Source of the DNA: Clostridia bacterium
GTDB taxonomy: Bacteria > Bacillota > Clostridia > Christensenellales > Borkfalkiaceae
Reading direction: 5' to 3'
NCBI GenBank assembly: GCA_900767815.1
Contig: CAAGAM010000249.1
Coordinates: forward strand, 1 to 38,907
Length of the DNA stretch: 38,907 nucleotides
Made by a program: the position numbers and the translations under genes
In this document: positions 21,778 to 29,510 of the stretch, in pieces
How the letters are laid out: each line of letters opens with the position of its first letter
Position numbering within the stretch: position 1 is the first letter of the stretch
Notes under the pieces: model-generated
What the model saw: the letters and a program-made list of their open reading frames with translations, nothing else
The model's database searches: none
Told to the model about the DNA's origin: nothing

Positions 21778-24180
21778 TTATCTTAACTCCACGTTGATCC
21801 TGTGTTTTAAGCTGCCGAGAATACGTTTGACGAATCCGTCCACGTCTTCCGTTTCCAGAGGCTTAACTCCGTCCGAACAGAAGGTTACGGTGAATGCCAT
21901 ACTCTTCTTGCCTTCGCCGAGTTGCGCGCCGGCGTAAACGTCGAAAAGTTCGACCGATTTTACGTTGAGTTTGCAAGCCGAACGGATAACGTCCTCGATT
22001 TCTCCGCAAGTTATTTTCTCGTCCGCAACGAGGGCTAAATCTCTCTTTACGTCGGGGAATTTCGGAAGAGGCTCAAAGCGGAAAGGCGTTGTAAATTCCG
22101 CCGAAAGTTCGTCGTAATCAAGCTCTAAAACGTAAACTTTGCACTCGAGATCGAACTTTGCGCATGTTTCGTAAGTCACCTGCCCGTAAACGCCGATCTC
22201 TTTGCCGTTAAGCATGATTTTCGCCGATACGCCGGGATGAAGATAGGTCTTCTCCGCTCTCACGCCGAGATTGAATTTAACCCTGAAATTGTCTTCGATT
22301 TCGGCAAGCACGCCTTTTAAGGTGAAGAAATCCTCGTTTTCGCCGAACACGGCAACGCACAAATGTTTGCGCTCCGTCGGGAAATCGTCTACGGGTAAGT
22401 TCTTCGGGATGTATGTTCTTGCCAACTCGAAAATTCTGCCCGCCGCATTGCCCTTTTTGACGTTTCTCGAAACGACGCCTAAAAGCGACGGGATAAGCGT
22501 TCTTCTCATAACTTCGTAGTTATCGCTTATCGGGTTTTCGATTATTATAACTTTACCCTCTTCGTCGTCCTCTCTCAAATCGAGCGCGGCGAGATCTTTC
22601 TTTGAATAGAAGGAGTAAGTCATAACTTCGTTATAGCCCTGCTCTACGAGAACGCGCTTCATTTTGAGTTCGTCTTTCTGTTCTTTGGTATAACCGCCCG
22701 CGGTAATTTTCGCGTCCTTTAAAAGCGCGGGAACGACGTGTTCGTAGCCGTACATACGGATAACTTCTTCCGCAAGATCGGGATAACCCTCGACGTCTTC
22801 TCTGTACGGGGGCGCGATAGTCGTTATCTCTTCGCCCTTAACTTTCACTCCGAAATTAAGTCGTTTTAAAATATCGATTACGGTATCCTTAGGAACTTCT
22901 ATGCCTAAAACTCCGTTTATTTTACCGAAAGTAGTCGTAACCGTCTTATTTTCTTGCTCTTTTCCGGCGGAAACATCTGCATGAACGTCGGTAACTTTAC
23001 CCGCGCCGAGCTGTTCGATAAGGTGCAAAGCCCTTTTCATAGCTCTTTCGGTGGTGTATTCGTCAACGCCTTTTTCGAATCTCTTTGACGAATCGGAAGA
23101 TTTTCCGAGCGTTCTCGAAGATTTTCTCACGTTATCGCGCTTGAACTTCGCGCATTCGAACACAACGCCTTTCGTCGCGTCCTTTATCTCGCTGTTAAGC
23201 CCGCCCATTATGCCCGCCAAGGCAACAGGCTTAACGCCGTCGCAAATAACGAGGTTGTCGTTATTCAAAGTAAGTTCTTTTTCGTCGAGCGTTGTTATTT
23301 TTTCGCCGTTTTCCGCTCTGCGGACGACTATTTCTCTCTTTTCGAGGTCGTCTTCATCGAAAGCGTGCATGGGCTGACCAAGCTCCAATAAAACGTAGTT
23401 GGTTATGTCTACGATATTGTTTATGGAGTTGATTCCGCACATTTTCAGTCTTCTCGACATCCATTTCGGCGATTTTTCGATTTTTATATCTTCGACGAGG
23501 TGCGCGATATATCTCGGGCAAAGCTCGCTGTCCGAAACGGTAACCTTAACGCCCTTTCCCGCGCCCGCTTTAACGGCGGTGAAATCGTAAGAAGGTTCTT
23601 TGAGCGGTTTTTTAAGGGTTGCCGCAATTTCCCTCGCGATGCCTAAAACGCTCTGACAATCGGGGCGGTTTGCAAGCACCGAAATATCGAAAACGTAATC
23701 TTTAAGCGCGAGAAGGTCTCTCACCTCTTCGCCTAAGGGGAAATCGTCGTGAAAAATAAGCACGCTGTCGCCCGACGCCCCGTCATAGAAATTATCGTCT
23801 ATGCCGAGTTCTTCGCCGCCGCAGAACATTCCGTAAGAGGGTTCGCCGCGAAGCTTGCCGTTAAAAATACGGTCGCCCGTGGCGAGCGTTGCTCCGTCCA
23901 CCGCAACGGGTACGATATCGCCGACCGACACGTTCGTCGCGTTGGTTATTATCTGCAAAACGCCGTATTTGCCCGCGTCAACCTGACAGATGCGGAGCCT
24001 TTCCGCATTTGGGTGCTGAGTTATTTCGACTATTTTACAAGTCACGACCTTATCGAGCTTGTCTCCGTAAGGAATAATCTGCTCGACCTCGAATCCGCAA
24101 TCGAAAAGTTTTTTCTCAAGCTCTTCGGGCGTGACGTCTATATCCACATAATCTTTAAGCCAACTTAAAGGCGCTAACAT
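21778..24180 (-). CDS. pheT: Phenylalanine-tRNA ligase beta subunit
   Basis: 800 residues, full length. With PheS it forms the (alpha-beta)2 enzyme that charges tRNA-Phe. Domains in order are the N-terminal tRNA-binding/OB domain (VVTCKIVEITQHPNAERLRICQVD, then ITNATNVSVGDIVPVA), B3/B4 editing (FECAKFKRDNVRKSSRTLGKSSDSSKRFEKGVD), B5, the core (NPISDNYEVMRRTLIPSLL) and the C-terminal anticodon-binding fold (PKFPDVKRDLALVADE). AAGGAGGA precedes ATG. It follows pheS by 14 bases. Confidence 0.97.
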   Translation of the reverse strand: MLAPLSWLKDYVDIDVTPEELEKKLFDCGFEVEQIIPYGDKLDKVVTCKIVEITQHPNAERLRICQVDAGKYGVLQIITNATNVSVGDIVPVAVDGATLATGDRIFNGKLRGEPSYGMFCGGEELGIDDNFYDGASGDSVLIFHDDFPLGEEVRDLLALKDYVFDISVLANRPDCQSVLGIAREIAATLKKPLKEPSYDFTAVKAGAGKGVKVTVSDSELCPRYIAHLVEDIKIEKSPKWMSRRLKMCGINSINNIVDITNYVLLELGQPMHAFDEDDLEKREIVVRRAENGEKITTLDEKELTLNNDNLVICDGVKPVALAGIMGGLNSEIKDATKGVVFECAKFKRDNVRKSSRTLGKSSDSSKRFEKGVDEYTTERAMKRALHLIEQLGAGKVTDVHADVSAGKEQENKTVTTTFGKINGVLGIEVPKDTVIDILKRLNFGVKVKGEEITTIAPPYREDVEGYPDLAEEVIRMYGYEHVVPALLKDAKITAGGYTKEQKDELKMKRVLVEQGYNEVMTYSFYSKKDLAALDLREDDEEGKVIIIENPISDNYEVMRRTLIPSLLGVVSRNVKKGNAAGRIFELARTYIPKNLPVDDFPTERKHLCVAVFGENEDFFTLKGVLAEIEDNFRVKFNLGVRAEKTYLHPGVSAKIMLNGKEIGVYGQVTYETCAKFDLECKVYVLELDYDELSAEFTTPFRFEPLPKFPDVKRDLALVADEKITCGEIEDVIRSACKLNVKSVELFDVYAGAQLGEGKKSMAFTVTFCSDGVKPLETEDVDGFVKRILGSLKHRINVELR

Positions 24181-24194
24181 TTTTCCGTTCCTCC

Positions 24195-25220
24195 TTAGTC
24201 ATTGAATTGCTTGAGAGCGCGAAGATCGCCCTCGTAAAGAACGTGAATGTTGTTCACGCCGTTTTTGAGCATCGCGATTCGGTCAAGCCCTAAGCCGAAC
24301 GCAAAACCCGTGTATTTATCGGGATCTACTCCGCAGTTTTCCAGAACCTTGCGGTTTACTATTCCGCCGCCGAGAATTTCTATCCAGCCCGTACCTTTGC
24401 AGAGTTTGCAGCCCTTTCCGCCGCACTCGAAACAGCTTACGTCAACTTCGACGGAAGGCTCGGTGAACGGGAAGAAGGAAGGACGGAAACGAGTTTTCGC
24501 TTCCGAGGAGAACATCTTTTTAACGAGAACGTCGAGCATGCCCTGAAGATCGCAAAGGGTTATCTTTTCGTCGATGACAAGCCCTTCCATCTGGTGGAAC
24601 ATGGGCGAATGCGTGGCGTCGTCGTCCGCACGATATACTCTGCCCGGGATAAGCACCTTAAACGGCGGCTTTATCGTAGTCAGGCTGCGTATCTGCCCGG
24701 GGGAGGTATGCGTTCTGAGCATGAAATCGTCGTTTATATAGAATGTGTCCTGCTTATCTCTCGCGGGATGCTCCTTGGGGGTGTTGAGCGCGGTGAAGTT
24801 GTGGAAATCGTCCTCGATTTCTCTCGTCTCTAAAACGCGGAATCCCATTCCCGCAAAAATATCGATAAGTTCGGCTTTAACTATGCTCACGGGATGATAC
24901 GTACCCTGCGAAACCCTCTTCGCGGGCATCGTTATGTCGATTTCTTCTTTTTTATAGCGGTAATTTCTCTCCGCTTCGTTTATTTCGGCTTCCTTTTTGG
25001 CGAAATAATCCGCCGCCCATTCTTTAAGGCTGTTTATTACCATACCGAGTTTGGGTCTGTCCTCTTTGGAGGCTTTTCCGAGTTCTTTCATAAGCCCGGG
25101 GATTATTCCCGCTTTGCCTAAGATGTACTTGGCTTTAAGCCTGAACAGTTCCGAGCTTGTTTTAACTTCCGAAAGTTCCAGAGCTATTTCGCCTTTGATC
25201 TCCTCAATCTTTTCTTCCAT
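24195..25220 (-). CDS. pheS: Phenylalanine-tRNA ligase alpha subunit
   Basis: 341 residues, the usual length. It carries the class II catalytic site. Motif 2 is PFKVLIPGRVYRADDDATHSPMFHQMEGL, and motif 3 is GFAFGLGLDRIAML. EHPARDKQDTFY and FRPSFFPFTEPSVEVDV are further family marks. CFECGGKGCKLCKGTGWIEILGGG forms the Cys-rich insertion common to many bacterial PheS proteins. The N-terminal coiled coil (1-90) binds tRNA. No T-box leader is found upstream. Confidence 0.97.
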   Translation of the reverse strand: MEEKIEEIKGEIALELSEVKTSSELFRLKAKYILGKAGIIPGLMKELGKASKEDRPKLGMVINSLKEWAADYFAKKEAEINEAERNYRYKKEEIDITMPAKRVSQGTYHPVSIVKAELIDIFAGMGFRVLETREIEDDFHNFTALNTPKEHPARDKQDTFYINDDFMLRTHTSPGQIRSLTTIKPPFKVLIPGRVYRADDDATHSPMFHQMEGLVIDEKITLCDLQGMLDVLVKKMFSSEAKTRFRPSFFPFTEPSVEVDVSCFECGGKGCKLCKGTGWIEILGGGIVNRKVLENCGVDPDKYTGFAFGLGLDRIAMLKNGVNNIHVLYEGDLRALKQFND

Positions 25221-25346
25221 GAATTTCTCTCCGAATTATAAATCTTCAGCTTTTCCGTCGTCTCGCCGAAAAGAACGGCGCCTTCCCGACTTTATCGCGG
25301 CAAAACCGCCGCTCAGACAAATCGAAAAAGACAAATAAAGCGTATA

Positions 25347-25368
25347 ATAATTGACTTTAATCAATTAT
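25347..25368. promoter_or_regulatory. Perfect inverted repeat over the pheS promoter
   Basis: ATAATTGA, six bases, then TCAATTAT. The dyad covers the -10 box and start region of the leftward pheS promoter and could be an operator. It is AT rich, so chance is possible. Confidence 0.35.
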
Positions 25369-25392
25369 ATCAAAGAAAACAAATAAAGTCAA
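25364..25392 (-). promoter_or_regulatory. Promoter of pheS-pheT
   Basis: TTGACT, a 17-base spacer and TATAAT on the minus strand, about 145 bases before the pheS ATG. The leader between has two short GC hairpins (GCGGC/GCCGC and CGCCG/CGGCG) but no T-box sequence. The rest of this 345-base gap holds only the tRNA-Cys promoter. Confidence 0.75.
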
Positions 25393-25516
25393 ACCCGATA
25401 GCAGACAAAACAACCGCACGCAAAAAAAATTCCTTCCGCATTTCTCTTTATGTCGCTCCGCAAAATAACGCGCTGAAAAAATAATTGCCTATTTTCCGAA
25501 AAAAATGTTCAAACAG

Positions 25517-25545
25517 TTGACAAGGTATTGCTTTTATGGTAAAAT
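25517..25545 (+). promoter_or_regulatory. Promoter of tRNA-Cys
   Basis: TTGACA, a 17-base spacer and TAAAAT, 20 bases before the tRNA 5' end. Confidence 0.8.
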
Positions 25546-25565
25546 AAAAAAGCTTTGAGCAAAAC

Positions 25566-25640
25566 GGCGCTATAGCCAAGTGGTAAGGCAAAGGTCTGCA
25601 AAACCTTTATGCCCCGGTTCAAATCCGGGTGGCGCCTCCA
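25566..25640 (+). tRNA. tRNA-Cys (anticodon GCA)
   Basis: 75 nt. The acceptor GGCGCTA pairs with TGGCGCC (one G-U). The anticodon stem AAGGT/ACCTT encloses the loop CTGCAAA, giving anticodon GCA. The T arm is CCCGGTTCAAATCCGGG. The discriminator is T, the identity base of cysteine tRNA, and CCA is encoded. Confidence 0.96.
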
Positions 25641-25647
25641 GATGATG

Positions 25648-25680
25648 CGGTCTGTAAGTTTTCTTATAGACCGTTTTTTT
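25648..25680 (+). terminator. Terminator of tRNA-Cys
   Basis: CGGTCTGTAAG and CTTATAGACCG form an 11-bp stem with a TTTT loop, followed by seven T residues. Confidence 0.85.
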
Positions 25681-25771
25681 ATATTTTCAAGACATGCCGT
25701 ATTCACAAAGCATGCCGATTACATTCGGGATAAGAAATCGCGGGAAATAAACAAAATTTTTTGCGATAAAA

Positions 25772-25801
25772 TGAGAATTTCGGGCATTCTCAATCGTATA
25801 T
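25772..25801 (+). promoter_or_regulatory. Candidate ECF promoter/operator, copy A (sigma operon)
   Basis: TGAGAATTTC, six variable bases, then TCTCAATCGTATAT. It is identical to copy B at 27360 except for the six middle bases. It contains a dyad TGAGAAT/ATTCTCA and ends in a CGTAT block like an ECF -10 element. It lies 29 bases before the sigma gene ATG. Confidence 0.65.
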
Positions 25802-25830
25802 ATAACAGAAACGTAACACACGAAAAAAGT

Positions 25831-26352
25831 ATGAGCAGATTAAAACTTAAATGGTTGCTTTCAAAACTGAAAGCGGGAAAAAAAGAATATTTCGAAGAGT
25901 TTTACACGCTCACCAAAGGCGCCGTGTGGTATGTCGCCCGTAAATACGTCAGGGAGCGTTTTTTCGCCGAAGATATAGTACAGGATTCGTATATTTCCTT
26001 TCTGAACAATCTTTCGTCGGTAAAAGGAGACCCGTTGCCGTATTTATGCTCGATTGCGAAAAACAAGGCGCTTGACAGCATAAAAAAAGAATCGGGAATC
26101 GACAAATCCGTCACACCCGAAGATTTGCAGTTTGCCGTTTCCGATAATTACGCGACAGAAGCCCCGCTCCTTGAAACGTGCAGAAAAAATTTCAGCGAGG
26201 AAGAGTTTTTTATCCTTGAAAATACGGTTATTTACGGATATACGAGGGTTGAAGTTGCGGCGATGCTTAAAAAACCCGTTTCAACCGTAAACAGACAATA
26301 CAACGCGTTATTGAAAAAAGCAAAAGAGATGGCAAAGGAGGCGTACAGATGA
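25831..26352 (+). CDS. ECF-type RNA polymerase sigma factor
   Basis: 173 residues from ATG 25831. Region 2 (about 20-88) contains FFAEDIVQDSYISFLNNLS and YLCSIAKNKALDSIKKES, which bind core polymerase and the -10 box. Region 4 (about 121-168) contains EEEFFILENTVIYGYTRVEVAAMLKKPVSTVNRQ, a helix-turn-helix for the -35 box. The open frame reaches back to 25609, but that runs over the tRNA-Cys gene, its terminator and the candidate promoter, so the start is placed after them. The visible RBS is weak. It overlaps the anti-sigma gene by 4 bases. The exact ECF group is unknown. Confidence 0.85.
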   Translation: MSRLKLKWLLSKLKAGKKEYFEEFYTLTKGAVWYVARKYVRERFFAEDIVQDSYISFLNNLSSVKGDPLPYLCSIAKNKALDSIKKESGIDKSVTPEDLQFAVSDNYATEAPLLETCRKNFSEEEFFILENTVIYGYTRVEVAAMLKKPVSTVNRQYNALLKKAKEMAKEAYR

Positions 26353-27335
26353 GTGTTTTTAAAAAAATAGAAAAAGAATTAAAAGCCGACGCTCCGGCTT
26401 TAAGCGAAAAAATTTCGAGCGGTGTGGACTGGGATAAAATAGCCGAGCAAAACGAGAAAGGCAAATTATCGAAAAACGGGCGCTTGCGTCTCGGGTTCGG
26501 CATGATGGCTGCCGCGGTTGCGATTGCGATAGTCGTTTCTCTCTTCGTTTATTCTTCCGTAAGAAAAACTACTTTCCCGTCGCCCGTTGCGGTTTATGAC
26601 ATCGTTATAGACGTAAATCCTAATATTTCGCTTTCCGTAGATAAAAACTACGTCGTTACGGCTCAGAAAGGACTTAACGAAGACGGCGTCGTGTTCTTAC
26701 ACAACAAAAATTACGTCGGTTCAAAAGCGAACGAGGCAACCCGTTCCATAATCGGAGACCTGAAAAATAAGGGCGTTATATCGTCCGGGAGCATTGTAAG
26801 GCTTTCCGTTTTTGACCATGAAACGAGGAAAATAAACGACGGTGCGCAATCGGGAATAGAAAAATCGCTTGAAGGACTGCTCGGCAAAGACGTAACCACG
26901 TTGTTTTTATCGGACGAAGAACTTGACAAAATCGAGGATTATTACAAAAACCACACCGTAAAAGAGGACGAAAAGCAACTTGTAGCGAATTTTAAAAACA
27001 AGGTTCTGAAAATCGCCTCCGAAAAATTATCGGATACGCGTTCTCTTCTTAAAACGCTCGATAAATACGGCGACGAAAAAGATGACGTCGTTTTTTCCGA
27101 AGAGGACAGAAAGATACTGCTCGCGTTTACGGAAAAATACGACGTAAAATTTGATTTCGACCCTAACGGCGTTATCTCCCGCGACGATCTGGATGATTTT
27201 GCGGAAGAACTCGAGGAGATTTCGGAGGACATCGAAGAAGCTATAGAGGAAATCGAAGAAAAGGAGAAGGAAAACGACGTTGCGGATCTTATCGAAGAAC
27301 TCGCGGATTTAATTAAGGATTGTCTTTGGAAATAA
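26349..27335 (+). CDS. RsgI-like transmembrane anti-sigma factor
   Basis: 328 residues. A cytosolic N-terminal part (1-47), which should hold the sigma factor, is followed by one membrane helix (about 48-70). Outside is the RsgI-type domain VYDIVIDVNPNISLSVDKNYVVTAQKGLNEDG (about 82-113). In RsgI the Asn-Pro bond of the VNP motif (here 90-91) is the self-cleavage site used for signal transduction. The C-terminal 100 residues are highly acidic and probably coiled (EELEEISEDIEEAIEEIEEK). There is no carbohydrate-binding module, unlike the cellulosome RsgI proteins. The pairing with an ECF rather than a SigI-type factor is notable. Confidence 0.8.
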   Translation: MSVFKKIEKELKADAPALSEKISSGVDWDKIAEQNEKGKLSKNGRLRLGFGMMAAAVAIAIVVSLFVYSSVRKTTFPSPVAVYDIVIDVNPNISLSVDKNYVVTAQKGLNEDGVVFLHNKNYVGSKANEATRSIIGDLKNKGVISSGSIVRLSVFDHETRKINDGAQSGIEKSLEGLLGKDVTTLFLSDEELDKIEDYYKNHTVKEDEKQLVANFKNKVLKIASEKLSDTRSLLKTLDKYGDEKDDVVFSEEDRKILLAFTEKYDVKFDFDPNGVISRDDLDDFAEELEEISEDIEEAIEEIEEKEKENDVADLIEELADLIKDCLWK

Positions 27336-27359
27336 ATTTTTAAAATTTTTTTTTAAAAG

Positions 27360-27389
27360 TGAGAATTTCAACCGATCTCAATCGTATAT
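27360..27389 (+). promoter_or_regulatory. Candidate ECF promoter/operator, copy B (secreted-protein gene)
   Basis: TGAGAATTTC, six bases different from copy A, then TCTCAATCGTATAT, sharing 24 of 30 positions with copy A. It lies 53 bases before ATG 27443. A 7-bp hairpin (TTTAGCG/CGCTAAA) follows in the leader. Confidence 0.65.
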
Positions 27390-27442
27390 TTAGCGAAAGC
27401 ACCCTCGCGGACGCTAAAAAATCAAAGGAGTAATACAACACC

Positions 27443-28414
27443 ATGAAAAAGAAATTATTCAACTCAGTCGCAACGTTATCTCTCATTTCCGCGTTATCGC
27501 TGACAGCCTTTGCCTGCGCGCACAACGCCGCGGGAAACGAAAGCGGAAAAAACAACTCTTCCGGAACGAAACAAACCGAAACATTCGCAACAAGCAACGA
27601 TTTCTTTGCCGTATCCGCAGTTTCCGGCGCAAATTTTTTAATCGCGGAAAAATCCGCCGCCGACGTTCAACCCTGTCTGTTTCTGATGGCGGAAAAGGAA
27701 ATCCCCGCCGAACGTCCGTCTGATTTTACCGACGAAAACGTATCGAAAATCAAAAACGTGCTTGTCATGTTCGAATCGGCGATAGGAAGCAATGTTTCCT
27801 CCGAAATTACTTCAAACACGGATACGGACGGCGAATATTCCGCATACGCCTACAAAATGAACGTTAATTACGGCAGCGAAAACGCCGTAATGTATTACAA
27901 CGAAACAAACGTCAGAACAAATACCGAAGAAGACGACGACGAAATTTCGACGGAAACGAGCGCGGAGTTAAACGGCGTTCTGGTTGTCGGCGATAACGCC
28001 CTCGAAACCTTCGGAAAGAGAAAGGAAGAAACCGAGGCCGACGAAAAAGAATTCAAGCTCGAACTCGTCGTAAAAAAGACCGACACGGATTTCATAATAT
28101 TCACCTATAAAACGGAAAACGAATTAGGCGAAAACGAGACCAAATACGAGTGCGAAATTTACGAAGACGGCAAAAAAGTTCAGGAAACCGAATTCGAAAT
28201 CGAAGAAAAGGACGGCAAAACGGAGATAAAATTCGAACTTGAAACGGGCGGAAAATCCGACGGAGTCGAATATAAAATCGTTCGCCGCGACGAAAACAGA
28301 TTCGATATAAGAAAAGAAGAAAATAATAAAAAATCGTATATTTTAGCAGAAAAACTTACGGACGGATATAAATTTACTTATTCCAACGGTTATTCCGAAA
28401 ATCTTACCGCCTAA
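27443..28414 (+). CDS. Secreted acidic protein, probable member of the sigma-factor regulon
   Basis: 323 residues. Residues 1-26 are a signal peptide ending AFAC; cleavage after AFA or lipidation at the Cys is possible, but the lipobox is poor. A region near 70-140 reads FTDENVSKIKNVLVMFESAIG, then EYSAYAYKMNVNYGSENAVMYYNET. The C-terminal half is a series of short beta strands rich in Glu and Lys (KFELELVVKK-like units ending YKFTYSNGYSENL), suggesting a repetitive beta sheet. Proteins like this sit after ECF/anti-sigma pairs in some Clostridia; no function is known to me. It is the third gene of the locus and has its own candidate ECF promoter. Confidence 0.75.
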   Translation: MKKKLFNSVATLSLISALSLTAFACAHNAAGNESGKNNSSGTKQTETFATSNDFFAVSAVSGANFLIAEKSAADVQPCLFLMAEKEIPAERPSDFTDENVSKIKNVLVMFESAIGSNVSSEITSNTDTDGEYSAYAYKMNVNYGSENAVMYYNETNVRTNTEEDDDEISTETSAELNGVLVVGDNALETFGKRKEETEADEKEFKLELVVKKTDTDFIIFTYKTENELGENETKYECEIYEDGKKVQETEFEIEEKDGKTEIKFELETGGKSDGVEYKIVRRDENRFDIRKEENNKKSYILAEKLTDGYKFTYSNGYSENLTA

Positions 28415-28429
28415 TAAATAAAACGGCGC

Positions 28430-28463
28430 GGGGTATACCCCTCCTGCCAACCGGCATGCCGGT
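28430..28463. repeat. Two perfect palindromes
   Basis: GGGGTATACCCC (28430-28441) and ACCGGCATGCCGGT (28450-28463) lie eight bases apart after the secreted-protein gene. Each is fully self-complementary. They may be protein-binding sites or remnants of a mobile-element end. Confidence 0.6.
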
Positions 28464-28476
28464 CAAGAATAATACG

Positions 28477-28508
28477 AAAACGAGAGCAATTTTCACCGCT
28501 CTCGTTTT
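28477..28508. terminator. Bidirectional terminator after the secreted-protein gene
   Basis: AAAACGAGAGC and GCTCTCGTTTT form an 11-bp stem around the loop AATTTTCACC, followed by a T run. It is the counterpart of the terminator at 29479, with the loop inverted. Confidence 0.85.
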
Positions 28509-28630
28509 TTATATTACATTATTTAATTCATCGTTGAAAACGTTGAAGATTCAGCCGCGCTCTCCGTAATGTATAAGATCTTTTATAACTTCTCCCGCAA
28601 TAATCAATCCGACCGCCGAGGGAACAAAAG
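28498..28630 (+). repeat. 133-bp direct repeat, left copy
   Basis: Matches 29500-29632 at 131 of 133 positions, offset exactly 1002 bases. The differences are at 28540/29542 and 28560/29562. It covers the 3' arm of the terminator and the last 25 codons of tcdA. Confidence 0.97.
28551..28630 (-). pseudogene. Duplicated 3' fragment of tcdA
   Basis: Encodes the last 25 residues of TcdA (from FVPSAVG to the stop) with no start or upstream sequence. Its single difference from the intact gene inside the coding part is a synonymous Glu codon. It is left over from the event that placed the membrane-protein gene here. Confidence 0.9.
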
Positions 28631-28646
28631 TATAAAGTAGCCGGTA

Positions 28647-28675
28647 TTGACAAAATATAAAATCAGTGCTACAAT
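28647..28675 (+). promoter_or_regulatory. Promoter of the inserted membrane-protein gene
   Basis: TTGACA, a 17-base spacer and TACAAT, starting 17 bases after the left repeat ends, about 93 bases before ATG. Confidence 0.8.
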
Positions 28676-28707
28676 AGTAATATAAAAAGAAACAATAGGA
28701 GACGATA

Positions 28708-28742
28708 CGTAACTGTTTATATCAGATTCAATAAACGTTACG
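28708..28742 (+). promoter_or_regulatory. Leader hairpin of the membrane-protein gene
   Basis: CGTAACTGTTTAT and ATAAACGTTACG pair with one bulged T (12 bp) around a 10-base loop, 25 bases before the ATG. It has no T run, so it may affect mRNA stability or translation rather than termination. Confidence 0.5.
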
Positions 28743-28767
28743 AACAAAATTTGATAGGGAGACGGCT

Positions 28768-29454
28768 ATGAGAAAATTAAGCTATTTAACACTTTTTTCG
28801 ATTGTCTTTCTGTTTTTCAGCGCAATCGTTACAAGTCTTACGGGAATGATCCGCTTCAAAAGCGCGTGGATTCCGTTAATCATCGCTTTTGCAATATTGA
28901 TTTTAAGCACGGTTTTGTCGGTTGTTTGCAGAGATAATCTGAATGGAAAATCACTTTTTATGACCGCACTAAACAGCATAGCGCTGGGCTTTGCTATTCG
29001 CGCCTGGTATATTTTCAGAAATATCGACAATCCCGTCCGGGTTTTGCTCCCGGTTGCGCTTGCGGCATCGGCTGTGCTTATAATTTTCTATGCAATATCG
29101 TTAATTCCGTTTGTTGACAGACATTACTCGGTTTTCTTCTGGATTCTTTCCGCGTTGATTCTTGCCCTGTATATTACCGTCGCCGTCTTAACGCGCACAA
29201 CATTTATGTCAACGTTCGGTTTCTATTTGATTTTTACATGGACATTGACTTTATGCATGTGTAATTGTTCGGAATTCGAATCTCTTTACACGCAAATGCT
29301 TATCGCATCGTTCAGCATATGGGTAGTTGCAATAATTATCCTGCTTTTAATGCTGGACGGCGACGGCTTCGATCTGGATTTTGTGGACTTGGTTCCTTCT
29401 TCTCCGAACGTGAAAACCGGAATAAAAAAGAAGAAATTCAAGCAAATTGTGTAA
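28768..29454 (+). CDS. Integral membrane protein, function unknown
   Basis: 228 residues with about seven hydrophobic helices, starting MRKLSYLTLFSIVFLFFSAIV. A short acidic patch (LDGDGFDLDFVDL) and a basic tail (KKKKFKQIV) end it on the cytoplasmic side. No transporter or enzyme motif is recognised. It has its own promoter, leader hairpin and terminator, and is enclosed by the 133-bp repeats, so it appears to be a self-contained inserted unit. AGGGAG precedes ATG. Confidence 0.75.
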   Translation: MRKLSYLTLFSIVFLFFSAIVTSLTGMIRFKSAWIPLIIAFAILILSTVLSVVCRDNLNGKSLFMTALNSIALGFAIRAWYIFRNIDNPVRVLLPVALAASAVLIIFYAISLIPFVDRHYSVFFWILSALILALYITVAVLTRTTFMSTFGFYLIFTWTLTLCMCNCSEFESLYTQMLIASFSIWVVAIIILLLMLDGDGFDLDFVDLVPSSPNVKTGIKKKKFKQIV

Positions 29455-29478
29455 AAGCAATTTTGCCTTTAACAAACA

Positions 29479-29510
29479 AAAACGAGGGCGGTGAAAATCG
29501 CTCTCGTTTT
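29479..29510. terminator. Bidirectional terminator between membrane gene and tcdA
   Basis: AAAACGAGGGC and GCTCTCGTTTT (one G-U pair) enclose the loop GGTGAAAATC, followed by a T run. It ends the rightward gene and, read leftward, tcdA. Confidence 0.85.

Noticed and set aside
25221..25363. T-box leader before pheS
   Set aside because: No AGGGTGG-type T-box sequence or specifier stem is visible; only two short hairpins.
25609..25830. N-terminal extension of the sigma factor frame
   Set aside because: It would start within tRNA-Cys and run through its terminator and the candidate ECF promoter.
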